A stretch of 64,000 nucleotides of DNA from Pontibacter sp. Tf4 (GCF_014212495.1 NZ_JACKZC010000004.1:124001-188000); one strand, 5' to 3'; positions 27,672-35,845 are shown, counted from the stretch's first letter. Notes: a model not told the origin generated them from the letters alone. Translations and numbers: made by a program.

Positions 27672-27681
27672 GCCTGGTCTT

Positions 27682-28197
27682 ATGCATGTGCTGCACTGGA
27701 AACAACTGGATTGGTCGGGACGTGAGTTCGGGCTAAGGTCGCCGGAGCATACGGTAGGGAAACTTGCCTTTGAAAGCTGGACCGGTTTTGATGCGACCTA
27801 TACTTCTGAAAAGGTTACCATCCAATTCAGGAACCGGGGATGGTTTGAGCAGGATGTAACTATAGTTTACAACGGCGAGGAAATAGGCCAGGCAAGGGCA
27901 TCCTTGTTCGGGAAAACAACGGTGCAACTGCGTACCGGCGAAACCTATACCCTGAAAAGTGAGGCTTTCTCTTATAACCGCACCGTGCAGGACGCGACTG
28001 GCCATACCATTATCAGTTTTAAGCAGCCCACGTTCAGTTTTGGCAAAGGCGAAATTGGTGTAGCAGATTCGGTGTCGGAGCTGAGCCGGGAGGTGCTGGT
28101 AAGTACAAGCCTGTACCTGAAAGCCGTGTCGGAACACCAGGCCGCCATCCTGATCATTGTGTTTATTCCAATTTTTCTGCGCAACATTTTAGACTAA
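27682..28197 (+). CDS. Hypothetical protein, beta-rich with C-terminal hydrophobic segment
   Basis: 171 aa, no signal peptide. The first ~140 residues are predicted beta strands with aromatic positions (LHWKQLDWSGREFGL, SWTGFDATYTSEKVTIQFRNRG, TIVYNGEEIG), recalling a small single-domain beta-barrel such as the Tubby/LURP-one fold; this is a weak resemblance only. The C-terminus (HQAAILIIVFIPIFLRNILD) is a likely membrane anchor. It follows the M49-like gene by 10 bp, and a terminator comes 20 bp after its stop. Confidence 0.65.
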   Translation: MHVLHWKQLDWSGREFGLRSPEHTVGKLAFESWTGFDATYTSEKVTIQFRNRGWFEQDVTIVYNGEEIGQARASLFGKTTVQLRTGETYTLKSEAFSYNRTVQDATGHTIISFKQPTFSFGKGEIGVADSVSELSREVLVSTSLYLKAVSEHQAAILIIVFIPIFLRNILD

Positions 28198-28217
28198 AGA
28201 TAGCATTACACTAAAAG

Positions 28218-28249
28218 AAAACGCCCGGCCATCAGGTCGGGCGTTTTTT
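28218..28249 (+). terminator. Intrinsic terminator
   Basis: AAAACGCCCG pairs with CGGGCGTTTT, followed by T6. Confidence 0.9.
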
Positions 28250-28268
28250 GTTTTGGCCTGTCGCTTTA

Positions 28269-28297
28269 AACTATAGTTTAAATTGATAACTATAGTT
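28269..28297. repeat. Two full AACTATAGTT palindromes in tandem
   Basis: Perfect 10-bp palindromes at 28269-28278 and 28288-28297, followed by a half-site TATAGTT near 28310. This is a clear intergenic cluster of the genome's iterated motif. Confidence 0.9.
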
Positions 28298-28363
28298 TGT
28301 ATGTGAATTTATAGTTTGATTATCAGTTAGATATAAAAAACAAAATTGACGATATGTAAAATC

Positions 28364-28379
28364 TGGCACAGCTCTTGAA
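28364..28379 (+). promoter_or_regulatory. Possible sigma-54 (-24/-12) promoter
   Basis: TGGCAC, a 5-nt spacer, then TTGAA. This matches the TGGCAC-N5-TTGCW consensus except for A in place of C at the -12 element. A start near 28390 would leave a ~60-nt leader before the 41-aa peptide gene. No sigma-54 activator gene is in the window. Confidence 0.45.
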
Positions 28380-28452
28380 ACAAAGGAGATGCCGGCTGAA
28401 AGTAAAGTGTTGAATAGAGGAGAAGAGCAGCCGAATTTTAAAAAAGTGAGTT

Positions 28453-28578
28453 ATGAAAAATGCAAAAACGTTGATCGCTTATCTGTTAGTAGCCGTTTTC
28501 CTGCTGGGGTCTATTGCCGCGGGCGCGCAGCCTGCTCCTGTAAAGGGCCATAGCCAAACCATTTCAGCGGTGCGATAG
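28453..28578 (+). CDS. 41-aa exported peptide
   Basis: ATG at 28453, TAG at 28576-28578. The first 25 residues (MKNAKTLIAYLLVAVFLLGS, then IAAGA) form a good Sec signal peptide with an AGA-Q cleavage site. The mature product would be only ~16 residues, beginning QPAPVKGHSQT. It is preceded by a sigma-54-like promoter and a cluster of AACTATAGTT sites. No family is recognised; a signalling or envelope-stress peptide is possible. Confidence 0.5.
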   Translation: MKNAKTLIAYLLVAVFLLGSIAAGAQPAPVKGHSQTISAVR

Positions 28579-28715
28579 GCGCTTTATAGAACTTTAATAA
28601 GGTTGAGTTGCAATTGCTATCTATTTGTCTGCTATATATAAAACAAATCCCTTTTCATTGGAGTATTAACTGGTTCAACAAACTAAAAATCAACTTATTA
28701 AACCTTTAACATCTG

Positions 28716-28925
28716 ATGAAAAGCTTTTATGATTTCAATGCCGAAAGTCCGCAGGAGAGGCAGGAGCGGAACAGATTGTATCCCGAACTGGCCAGTTTTC
28801 ATATTGCCCTGCGCGAGGAACTGAGCGAAGAAGAGTACCAGCAATTTTACAAAGCGGAGAAAGAAATTTCTCAGAAAAGAATGCCACTTAACCAAACCAC
28901 CAGACATCAATGGATAACAGCTTAA
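28716..28925 (+). CDS. Small acidic/helical protein, unknown
   Basis: 69 aa starting MKSFYDFNAESPQERQERNR. It is charged and helical (LREELSEEEYQQFYKAEKEI), with no signal peptide or TM segment. A hairpin terminator 22 bp after the stop supports a genuine gene. Its promoter must lie in the AT-rich 137 bp behind the exported peptide gene. No family is recognised. Confidence 0.6.
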   Translation: MKSFYDFNAESPQERQERNRLYPELASFHIALREELSEEEYQQFYKAEKEISQKRMPLNQTTRHQWITA

Positions 28926-28946
28926 CAGGTTCGATCAGCACCTATT

Positions 28947-28982
28947 AAAAAGGGAAGTTACGTAAAGCAACTTCCCTTTTTT
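28947..28982. terminator. Bidirectional intrinsic terminator
   Basis: AAAAAGGGAAGTT pairs with AACTTCCCTTTTT around a 9-nt loop, between the small gene and the convergent HTH gene. Confidence 0.9.
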
Positions 28983-28993
28983 ATGGTTATAGG

Positions 28994-29212
28994 TTAACGG
29001 TCATCTTCATCTGGGCGGTACTCCAGAATATCACCAGGCTGACAATTTAATGCTTCGCAAATGGCTTCGAGTGTAGAGAACCGGATGGCTTTGGCCTTAC
29101 CGGTTTTAAGGATAGAAAGATTTGCCAGCGTCAGCCCTACCCGCTCCGACAGTTCGTTCAACGACATCTTACGGCGGGCCATCATCACATCCAGATTTAC
29201 AACTATAGGCAT
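28994..29212 (-). CDS. Small XRE-family HTH transcriptional regulator (YozG-like)
   Basis: 72 aa, essentially one helix-turn-helix domain: LDVMMARRKMSLNELSERVGLTLANLSILKTGKAKAIRFSTLEAICEALNC. The C-terminus (GDILEYRPDEDDR) matches the short XRE proteins paired with DUF2975. Its ATG overlaps the stop of the upstream DUF2975 gene by one base (TAATG), so the two are translationally coupled. It probably regulates its own operon. Confidence 0.92.
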   Translation of the reverse strand: MPIVVNLDVMMARRKMSLNELSERVGLTLANLSILKTGKAKAIRFSTLEAICEALNCQPGDILEYRPDEDDR

Positions 29213-29808
29213 TATATGGTAAGCTGCTCGGCTTCGTATAGTTTATTTCCTTCTTTAAAGATTTCGGCCAGTATAAATGCGCCAAGTGCAAAACTTAATG
29301 GTATAGGCTTGAGTGAAACGCTCATAAAGTAATTGCTTTCGATCTCGTACCATTTAAAAAAGGTAAGCAAAGCTATAGCCAAGCAGTAAAACCCTATTTT
29401 TCTGAACGCACTACAGTTATCACGCCTGAAGGTTTCCAGAATCTTAACTGATCCTATAATATTGGTTATTTGGTTAATGATTAATATCAGTAGTATAAAG
29501 TATCCGGCAGTTTGCACATAGTGTGTGTATAGGGATTGCTGATTTATTTGTGTGAGCTGGATCCACTCTTTATTATTAGAGTTGATCTTCGGATTGGTTG
29601 CATCAGGTGCAACCAGATAAGCATTATTTGCCCAGATATAGCTTGTATCGCCGGTTTTATCTATAACTATAGCTATATTTTTATACGTAGAGGGAGAGAA
29701 GTGCCAGTGTATTAACACGAAGGTCATGGCAGCAATTAAAAGTATAAAAATATACTTCAGTACATTGCTGATAAACAAGGCCGAGTTCAATAGTCTGTTC
29801 TTTTTCAT
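29212..29808 (-). CDS. DUF2975 integral membrane protein
   Basis: 198 aa from the ATG at 29806-29808; the frame extends upstream, but MKKNRLLNSALF is the natural start before the first helix. Four hydrophobic segments are visible (~14-38, ~105-130, ~150-165, ~175-192), with a ~65-residue soluble loop between the first two. This is the DUF2975 layout, and such genes are nearly always coupled to a small XRE regulator as here. The gene is AT-richer than its surroundings, hinting at transfer. Function is unknown. Confidence 0.85.
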   Translation of the reverse strand: MKKNRLLNSALFISNVLKYIFILLIAAMTFVLIHWHFSPSTYKNIAIVIDKTGDTSYIWANNAYLVAPDATNPKINSNNKEWIQLTQINQQSLYTHYVQTAGYFILLILIINQITNIIGSVKILETFRRDNCSAFRKIGFYCLAIALLTFFKWYEIESNYFMSVSLKPIPLSFALGAFILAEIFKEGNKLYEAEQLTI

Positions 29809-29894
29809 AGCTGTATAGTTTAACCAAATATAGGGATCATAACTATAAAAGCAATAAAAAATTATTGAATTACGATAAATAAACAATAAGGTAA

Positions 29895-31034
29895 CTATAG
29901 TTGCTGCATTACCAGTTCAGCGCCTTCCTCACCAACCAACGAGCCGATGGCAATGCCCATGCCGCTTAACCTTACCGAGCAGCTGATCCTTTCTGAAATT
30001 GGCTGAACTATAGTTGTTTTGGCTGGCCCCATGCCCATAATGCCGCTCCAGCGTTGTTCTACTTCGTAAGGCGTTTCGGGTAATATAACTTGTTGCAGCA
30101 GCTCATCCAATCGGTTTTGGATCAGGTCGGTCAGGGCAAATTCGGTGGTTTCTTCAGTAATAAAATCGAGATTGCGGGCGCCGCCGAACAGCACGCGGTT
30201 GCCAATGTTCCGGAAATAGTAATAGCCTCTATCGAAATGGAAAGTGCCTTTTAACCTGAGGCCAACTATAGGTTTGGTAATGAGTACTTGTGCGCGTGCC
30301 GGAACTACAGGCAGGTCTGGCAAAAGCTGTCTGGCAAAACCATTGGTGGCAACCAAAGCAGCGCGGGCTTTCAGGTTAACGCCTCTGTGGGTAGTGGCAA
30401 CTATAGTTTTGCCATCGTCGTGCAGTTGCAGTACTTCCAGGTTGTTGAGGATAATCACGCCCAGCGACTGTACTTTTTGTGTCAGCGCCAGAATCATTTT
30501 ACCGGTGTCTATCTGGCCTTCGGCGGTGCTTTCTATCAGGTGGCTGATGCCCTTAAAACCAAACACATCGATCTTTTCGTCGGCAGTCCGGTAAATGGCA
30601 GGTTCGCCAACTATAGTTTGCAGGTGCTTGTTCAGGTAGGGGAGTTGGGCGATGCTTTGCTCGTATAGTTCCTGCTGGGCGGGCTCAAACAATTCGTAGC
30701 CGCCCCAGCGGTTATAGTCTATCGTTGCATCGCCAAGGTTGCGGCGCAAACGTTGCAGGCCTTTCCAGCGGCGCTCCACCAGGCCGAAAACTTCGTCTTC
30801 GGTGTGGCGGGCCAGGTCTTCCAACAATTCAGTTGGGCTACCAAAGCAGGCGAATCCGGCATTTTTTGAGCTGGCGCCAGTGGGCAACAAACCGCGTTCC
30901 ACCACCATTACTTTTAGCCTTGGCTGGGTGGTTTTTAAATGCAGTGCAGCATTCAGGCCAACTATGCCGCTGCCTACTACCAGCACATCTATGTTACTGA
31001 AATAGGTATCCTGCTCCCAGAAACTGAACTGCAT
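29895..31034 (-). CDS. FAD-dependent oxidoreductase (DAO family)
   Basis: 379 aa starting MQFSFWEQDTYF at 31032-31034; an upstream in-frame ATG at 31091 overlaps the preceding gene and is less likely. The dinucleotide-binding motif is VLVVGSGIVGLNAALHL, followed by ERGLLPTGASSKNAG, both typical of D-amino-acid-oxidase-fold enzymes (glycine oxidase/amine oxidase branch). RGYYYFRNIGNRVLFGG and the C-terminal GMGIAIGSLVGEEGA complete the FAD site. It is the last gene of a three-gene minus-strand operon, 4 bp after the 82-aa gene. The substrate is unknown. Confidence 0.88.
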   Translation of the reverse strand: MQFSFWEQDTYFSNIDVLVVGSGIVGLNAALHLKTTQPRLKVMVVERGLLPTGASSKNAGFACFGSPTELLEDLARHTEDEVFGLVERRWKGLQRLRRNLGDATIDYNRWGGYELFEPAQQELYEQSIAQLPYLNKHLQTIVGEPAIYRTADEKIDVFGFKGISHLIESTAEGQIDTGKMILALTQKVQSLGVIILNNLEVLQLHDDGKTIVATTHRGVNLKARAALVATNGFARQLLPDLPVVPARAQVLITKPIVGLRLKGTFHFDRGYYYFRNIGNRVLFGGARNLDFITEETTEFALTDLIQNRLDELLQQVILPETPYEVEQRWSGIMGMGPAKTTIVQPISERISCSVRLSGMGIAIGSLVGEEGAELVMQQL

Positions 31035-31038
31035 GGGC

Positions 31039-31287
31039 TTAGTCTTCTCTGTAGTAAGGGTGGCTATAGTTACGGGCTTCGCTCTCTTCAATCAGTTCAT
31101 AAGAGGTAAGCATGATTTCGCGCTCGCCGTTGTTCATGCCTTTCACAAATCTGCCATCCGGCGTTTCGTAAATGGCGTAGTTGTGGCGCCCGAACGGGTA
31201 AAGGTTGTTGCTCCTGATAATGGTTGCCTGTGTCAGCTCTACTTCCTGGCCGTCTGCGGTTCTGGCGATGTATTTACTTTTGTCCAT
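31039..31287 (-). CDS. Conserved hypothetical protein (82 aa)
   Basis: Small soluble protein MDKSKYIARTADGQEVELTQ ... with no recognised domain. The sequence suggests one small beta-rich domain (HNYAIYETPDGRFVKGMNNGEREIM). The start overlaps the end of the alpha/beta hydrolase gene by 49 bp and the stop lies 4 bp before the FAD oxidoreductase start, so it is embedded in that operon. Confidence 0.65.
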   Translation of the reverse strand: MDKSKYIARTADGQEVELTQATIIRSNNLYPFGRHNYAIYETPDGRFVKGMNNGEREIMLTSYELIEESEARNYSHPYYRED

Positions 31288-31937
31288 TGCTGTTCTAAAA
31301 TTTTGCTCAAGATAGCACTAATTTCATCTGCTCGGTGCATCACCATCAAATGTTCTCCTTTCGGAATTATGATCATATCGGGGCGTGGGCAACAAGGCAG
31401 TACGATGTCTGAAGTACCGTGGATCTGTATCAGACCAGGAATGGCTTGCTCCTGTTTCCAGTCCAGCAGGCGGCTCAACGACCAACGCAGAAATTTCTCA
31501 TCGATCTCTAAGATTACCTCTTTCAGTAGTTTACGCTCCGGTTTGGTATGCGCCCCAAAAAAGAGCGGTGCCAGTGGGTGCACGGATTTCATTAAGCCAA
31601 AGGGCAGCCACTTTTGCAGCCTTGTTTTACCTAGTAATCTATAGTACCAGGGCAGGTCATAGTGCGTGGAAAGGCTGGAGATAATAATCGTGGCCTGCGG
31701 TTTCAGAATCTTGCTTAGCTCTATGGCAACCACCCCACCAAACGACAGGCCGACCAGTATCGGTTCCGGCTCGGTGATCTGGTCTATCAGGCGGTGCACA
31801 TAAGACTGGAGCGACTCATCTATAGATAGGGGTTCTATCCAGTTAATCTGCTGCTGTGGCAGGTACTCCGGCAATTTCAGGAACTGAAACATGCGCCAAT
31901 CGGCTCCTAACCCGCTGATAAAATATATTTTGCTCAT
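31239..31937 (-). CDS. Alpha/beta hydrolase
   Basis: 232 aa, cytosolic. The nucleophile elbow is GLSFGG with Ser65; the acid is probably the Asp in HGTSDIVLP and the base the His in GEHLMVMHRAD. The N-terminus (IYFISGLGADWRMFQFLKLP) is the oxyanion-loop strand without the usual HG motif. This lineage is common in Bacteroidota and uncharacterised. First gene of the operon with the 82-aa protein and the FAD enzyme. Confidence 0.85.
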   Translation of the reverse strand: MSKIYFISGLGADWRMFQFLKLPEYLPQQQINWIEPLSIDESLQSYVHRLIDQITEPEPILVGLSFGGVVAIELSKILKPQATIIISSLSTHYDLPWYYRLLGKTRLQKWLPFGLMKSVHPLAPLFFGAHTKPERKLLKEVILEIDEKFLRWSLSRLLDWKQEQAIPGLIQIHGTSDIVLPCCPRPDMIIIPKGEHLMVMHRADEISAILSKILEQQWTKVNTSPEPQTARK

Positions 31938-31950
31938 CTATAAACTATAA

Positions 31951-31992
31951 CCCTGCCAGCTATAACTTGTTCCAAAACTATAGTTGGCAGGG
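31951..31992. terminator. Hairpin with CTATA-containing stem between two hydrolase genes
   Basis: CCCTGCCAGCTATA pairs with TATAGTTGGCAGGG (one G-T pair). The right arm overlaps a full AACTATAGTT. It lies upstream of the hydrolase gene ending at 31239 and downstream of the neighbour (32002) on the same strand, followed on the minus side by little T-tract, so termination is plausible but not certain. Confidence 0.6.
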
Positions 31993-32001
31993 CTTTAAAT
32001 T

Positions 32002-32949
32002 TTAGTTGGTAAGCGCAAGATCGGAGTTCAGGAACTGTAAGGCATCCTGCACAGTCTCTTCTGGCAGCTCTTCCATCGGTATGTGTCCGGCACCCGGGTA
32101 TAGTTTAAGTTGCGCACCTTTTATGGTTTTCTGGAAATGTGCGGCATCGGTAGCCGGCACCCAGGCATCGGCTTCGCCCCAGAGTATAAAAGTTGGCGCT
32201 TGTACATGTGCCAGTTTATGTAGGTTGTCAACATCTACAGTATTCATGCGGGCAATAAACGCTTCGCGGTTACCTTCTCTTAACAACATAGCATGGCTCA
32301 AATCTATAGTCTGGTCAGTGAGCTTGCTATCGTCGCCGTATACTTCTTTCAGGCTTTTTTCAACTATAAACCGGGGTGTAATGTATTTGAGCGAGTGTTT
32401 CAGAACCGGTGTCTGCGCCATCAGGAATGGCATGGAAATGCTTTTGTCGTTGGCGTTGGTGACACCGGTTGGCGATATCAGGATCAGTTTCTGTACCCGC
32501 TCCGGATGATCTGCCGCAAAATCAAAAGCGATCTGTCCGCCTAAAGAGCTGCCGGCTATATGCGCCTTGTCAATGTTCAGGCTATCCATAAAGTGCAGGA
32601 GCAAATCAGCGTAATAAGCTATACTATAGGTATCGGTCTGGTTGCGGCCTGTTAGCCCGAAGCCGGGCAGGTCGAGACGCAGCACGCGGTAATTTTTACT
32701 AAGCTCTGTTGACCAGCCATCCCAGGTGTTAAGGGAGGCAGCCGTGCCATGGAGCAGGATAATCGGTGTGCCCCGGCCTTCGTCGCGATAGTGCAGGTTG
32801 GCGCCATCTATCGTTAAGTAGCGGGATGAGGGTGAACTATAGTTTGCCTGTAGCGCTTCTGCGGGAATGTCGGAGCGAATGAGGAAAGCTGTAGCAACCG
32901 CCAGTATGCCAACTGTAGCGGCCACCACATATATGGTCCTTAATTTCAT
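32002..32949 (-). CDS. Exported/membrane-anchored alpha/beta hydrolase
   Basis: 315 aa. An uncleaved N-terminal hydrophobic segment (residues 5-24) suggests a signal anchor. The fold is complete: HGTAAS oxyanion motif at ~68-73, Ser135 in AGSSLGGQ, Asp in WGEADAWVP and His in GAGHIPMEELP. It resembles the 2-hydroxy-muconate-semialdehyde hydrolase/haloperoxidase group; true substrate unknown. It precedes the other hydrolase gene on the same strand, separated by a hairpin. Confidence 0.9.
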   Translation of the reverse strand: MKLRTIYVVAATVGILAVATAFLIRSDIPAEALQANYSSPSSRYLTIDGANLHYRDEGRGTPIILLHGTAASLNTWDGWSTELSKNYRVLRLDLPGFGLTGRNQTDTYSIAYYADLLLHFMDSLNIDKAHIAGSSLGGQIAFDFAADHPERVQKLILISPTGVTNANDKSISMPFLMAQTPVLKHSLKYITPRFIVEKSLKEVYGDDSKLTDQTIDLSHAMLLREGNREAFIARMNTVDVDNLHKLAHVQAPTFILWGEADAWVPATDAAHFQKTIKGAQLKLYPGAGHIPMEELPEETVQDALQFLNSDLALTN

Positions 32950-33029
32950 AGTTTAGGTTAGAATAAGTGATTGGTGAATTTTGAATGAGTGAGTGATGTA
33001 CTTCAATTCATTCAGTATCAAACTTAAAA

Positions 33030-33097
33030 ATTTCTCACAATCTAACCTTCTAACTTCCCAACTTTCTAACTCACAAACTCTTAAACTCTTAAACTAA
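33030..33097. repeat. Low-complexity run of TTCTAACTTT-type units
   Basis: Degenerate repeats of the type CTAACTTTC / CTTAAACT directly downstream of the SPW gene. Similar runs occur at 45199-45236, 45509-45544, 53668-53703 and (reverse strand) 60602-60656. Confidence 0.6.
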
Positions 33098-33484
33098 CTA
33101 TACTCTTGGTGTCCGGCGGGCTTCGATGGTGTGCAGCGCGTCTTTTTTCCAGATGGCCGACCAGCCACCGCCATATGTGCCTTCTATGTTGCCTTTTACA
33201 AAGCTCAGCCAAACTATAGCTGCTCCAATTACCATGTCGTTTATAATGACAGACATTTGATCATAACCTAATACCCACGGGGCAAGCAATAACCAGAAAC
33301 CCAGCGGTATATTGTAAAGGCGTACCACACGCGTAGCTTCCCACCAGGCTATAATAGCAAACGACGCGACAACAGGTCCAACAATATGCGCGTTGTTCGA
33401 GATGGTTTTATCTTCTATGCCCAGTATAGCCGGCGAGGCCGTCAGCCAGATTCCCAGTAGTGCATTTATTACCTGTGCCCACAT
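33098..33484 (-). CDS. SPW-repeat membrane protein
   Basis: 128 aa with four hydrophobic segments. Two SPW-type units are visible: NALLGIWLTASPAILG near the N-terminus and NIPLGFWLLLAPWVLGY in the middle, each followed by an Asn/Ile helix (NAHIVGPVVAS, INDMVIGAAIV). This is the SPW (PF03779-type) architecture of unknown function. It starts 1 bp after the VKOR-like gene stops, so the pair is coupled; the products may form one membrane complex (inference). Confidence 0.88.
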   Translation of the reverse strand: MWAQVINALLGIWLTASPAILGIEDKTISNNAHIVGPVVASFAIIAWWEATRVVRLYNIPLGFWLLLAPWVLGYDQMSVIINDMVIGAAIVWLSFVKGNIEGTYGGGWSAIWKKDALHTIEARRTPRV

Positions 33485-33485
33485 A

Positions 33486-34049
33486 TTAAATTACTTTACC
33501 TTGTACTTCTTTATAACCCCAGAAAACTTTCCACAACGATATATTGGCGTCTTTTGCCCGTTTCATATATTGCAAACTGGCCAGCATTTCGTCCATGGCA
33601 GGGCCGATCATGATCACCGAGATTGCCGCCGTTACCAGACATAAAGTGCACCAGGCATCATACAGCACGGGCTGCAGTACCACCAGCAACACACTGATCA
33701 TCCCTAACGGACCAACAAACACACCGAATAGCACCACGATCCAGGGCATGGTGCGCCAGCGACGTTTACCCCCAACAATGCCGGCAACGGCATCCATAAA
33801 ATAACCAAAGGCACCCAATATGGCATCAGGCACAGGCAGAAGCTGTGAAGTAGGGGAGGTCAGGATCTTCTGGCTTCCGTTGCCAAAAAAAGGCTCCCAA
33901 ACGGTAGGTACTACTTTTAACTGAAACAGGCCCAGGTACATGGCAATGGCAAAACCAACTATAGCCATGCCTACAATGGGGAGGCGCTGTGACCAACTAG
34001 CAGGGTTATAGCTCCAGCCAGGTGGTATCGCATCGGTGGTGTCGGTCAT
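33486..34049 (-). CDS. Vitamin K epoxide reductase (VKOR)-family membrane protein
   Basis: 187 aa from the ATG at 34047-34049. Five hydrophobic segments; the VKOR active-site motif DAWCTLCLVTAAIS carries Cys134 and Cys137 on the fourth helix. The second, loop Cys pair that shuttles electrons in classical VKORs is absent: the corresponding loop (FFGNGSQKILTSP) has Ser where Cys would be expected. It is directly coupled to the SPW gene. It may therefore rely on a partner thiol or act on another quinone-linked reaction. Confidence 0.8.
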   Translation of the reverse strand: MTDTTDAIPPGWSYNPASWSQRLPIVGMAIVGFAIAMYLGLFQLKVVPTVWEPFFGNGSQKILTSPTSQLLPVPDAILGAFGYFMDAVAGIVGGKRRWRTMPWIVVLFGVFVGPLGMISVLLVVLQPVLYDAWCTLCLVTAAISVIMIGPAMDEMLASLQYMKRAKDANISLWKVFWGYKEVQGKVI

Positions 34050-34126
34050 CGTTCTGTTTATTGTAATGTAGTAACTACGTGAGCCACAGCCCTGTGTTCG
34101 GAATTGCAGCTGCAGGTTTAAATGCA

Positions 34127-34158
34127 AAAGAGCCCGCTCTTTGCAAAGCGGGCTCTTT
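34127..34158. terminator. Intrinsic terminator
   Basis: AAAGAGCCCGCT pairs with AGCGGGCTCTTT around CTTTGCAA. It lies just after the permease gene (minus strand). Confidence 0.88.
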
Positions 34159-34183
34159 CGCCGGTATCAGGAAACCGGGGATA

Positions 34184-35662
34184 CTATCGTGCAAACTTTT
34201 TACCGAAGAAATAATACACCGGTATGCCTAACCCAACTATAATAAGGCCCGGCCAGGTGTAAAGCGGTTTGTAAATAAGCAGGATGATACAGATAGCCGA
34301 TGCCAGGATGACGTACATAGCCGGCAGCACCGGGTAGCCAAATGCCTTGTAAGGGCGTGGCAGGTCCGGCCGTTTGCTGCGCAGTATAAACACCCCGATA
34401 ATGGTCAGGATGTAAAACAGCATGATGGCAAAAATTACGTAGTCGAGCAACTGATTGTAGGAACCGGACAGGCAAAGCATACAGGCCCAGATACACTGCA
34501 GCCATAAGGCCACGGCAGGTACACCATTCTTATTCAGCTGTCCCATCTTTTTAAAAAACAACCCGTCTTTGGCGATGGCATAATATACCCTGGCTCCGGA
34601 AAGGATAGCGCCATTGTTACAGCCAAACGTAGAGATCATGATCAGTAAGGCAATGGCAAAGGTAGCTTTTGGGCCGCCCACTATTTCGGCGACAGCGGTT
34701 GCCACGCGGTCGTTGCTGGCAAAGGTAATGCCCTGGCCGATGACATCGGTCGCTTCCGCACTTCCGTGCATGGGCAGTACCAGCAGGTATACCAGGTTTA
34801 TAAGCAGGTAAATACCCGTAACCAGCGCCGATCCGATCACCATGCTTAAAACTATAGTTCGTTTCGGATTCACGATTTCATCCCCGGAAAAGCCGATGTT
34901 GTTCCAGGAGTCGGCAGAGAAAAGCGCGCCAACCATGGCAATACCGATGCCCGTGATAAGCGCTATACCGGTTGGGGGAAATACAGAAGAACCATCGGTG
35001 GCAGTCTGGGCTCCCCAGAAATCGGAGAAATTAGCCTGAATGGCTGTCTCGTTCACGCCGAAAAACAGACCAGCCAGTATCAGCCCGAACAGCGCGATCA
35101 GTTTGGTGCTGCCAAAGATGTTCTGGATGAGTTTGCCGCTTTTTACGCCCCTGGAGTTGATGTAGGTAAGGTAAATGATACTGACAATGGCCAGCAACTG
35201 CACCGTGCTAAAACGGAAGCTGCCTACTGTGAACAAAATATTATCATCTGAAAACCAGGGAAACACCACCCCTGTAAATTTGGCAAAAGCTACGCCTACG
35301 GCGGCAATTACACCGGTTTGTATTACCAGGAACAGTGCCCAGCCATACAGGAAAGCCACCAGTTTGTTATAGGCCTCTTTCAGGTACACGTACTGCCCGC
35401 CCACTTTCGGGAACATAGACGAGAGCTCGCCATAACTGATAGCACCAACTATAGTTAAGAACCCGGATACAGCCCAGACCAGCAGCATGTTGGCAGGCGT
35501 AACCACTGTGCGCGAAATATCGGCGGTAACTATAAAAATTCCTGACCCGATCATGCCGCCCGTCACGATCATGATCGCATCGAAGAGGGTGATCTCGCGC
35601 TTGAAGCCGCTGCTGGTGTCCTGTGCTTCGGTGGCAGATTGTTGTGTGGGGTGTTTCTTCAT
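34184..35662 (-). CDS. APC superfamily amino acid permease
   Basis: 492 aa starting MKKHPTQQ at 35660-35662, with about 12 TM segments. The first helix has the APC motif IMIVTGGMIGSGIFIVTADI, the unwound substrate-binding region GxGIF. Further features are PKVGGQYVYLKEAYNK and FSADSWNNIGFSGDEIVNPKRT, which places it near the LAT/SteT (serine/threonine exchanger) branch. It imports or exchanges amino acids. It is a single-gene unit with a terminator. Confidence 0.92.
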   Translation of the reverse strand: MKKHPTQQSATEAQDTSSGFKREITLFDAIMIVTGGMIGSGIFIVTADISRTVVTPANMLLVWAVSGFLTIVGAISYGELSSMFPKVGGQYVYLKEAYNKLVAFLYGWALFLVIQTGVIAAVGVAFAKFTGVVFPWFSDDNILFTVGSFRFSTVQLLAIVSIIYLTYINSRGVKSGKLIQNIFGSTKLIALFGLILAGLFFGVNETAIQANFSDFWGAQTATDGSSVFPPTGIALITGIGIAMVGALFSADSWNNIGFSGDEIVNPKRTIVLSMVIGSALVTGIYLLINLVYLLVLPMHGSAEATDVIGQGITFASNDRVATAVAEIVGGPKATFAIALLIMISTFGCNNGAILSGARVYYAIAKDGLFFKKMGQLNKNGVPAVALWLQCIWACMLCLSGSYNQLLDYVIFAIMLFYILTIIGVFILRSKRPDLPRPYKAFGYPVLPAMYVILASAICIILLIYKPLYTWPGLIIVGLGIPVYYFFGKKFAR

Positions 35663-35845
35663 AAAAAATAAAAATGGCTGTAAAGATAGGGGATAATAAA
35701 CTGAGCAGCTCACAGGATAAGAAATTGGGGACGAATCCGTCTAAAATTGCTATTTCAGCTTAAAATTTTCATCTGTTAGATCAGGCCGTTCACGGACAAA
35801 AACAAGTTGTTGGTATAAATTAGTAGTAAAGTATGCAACAGTAGC

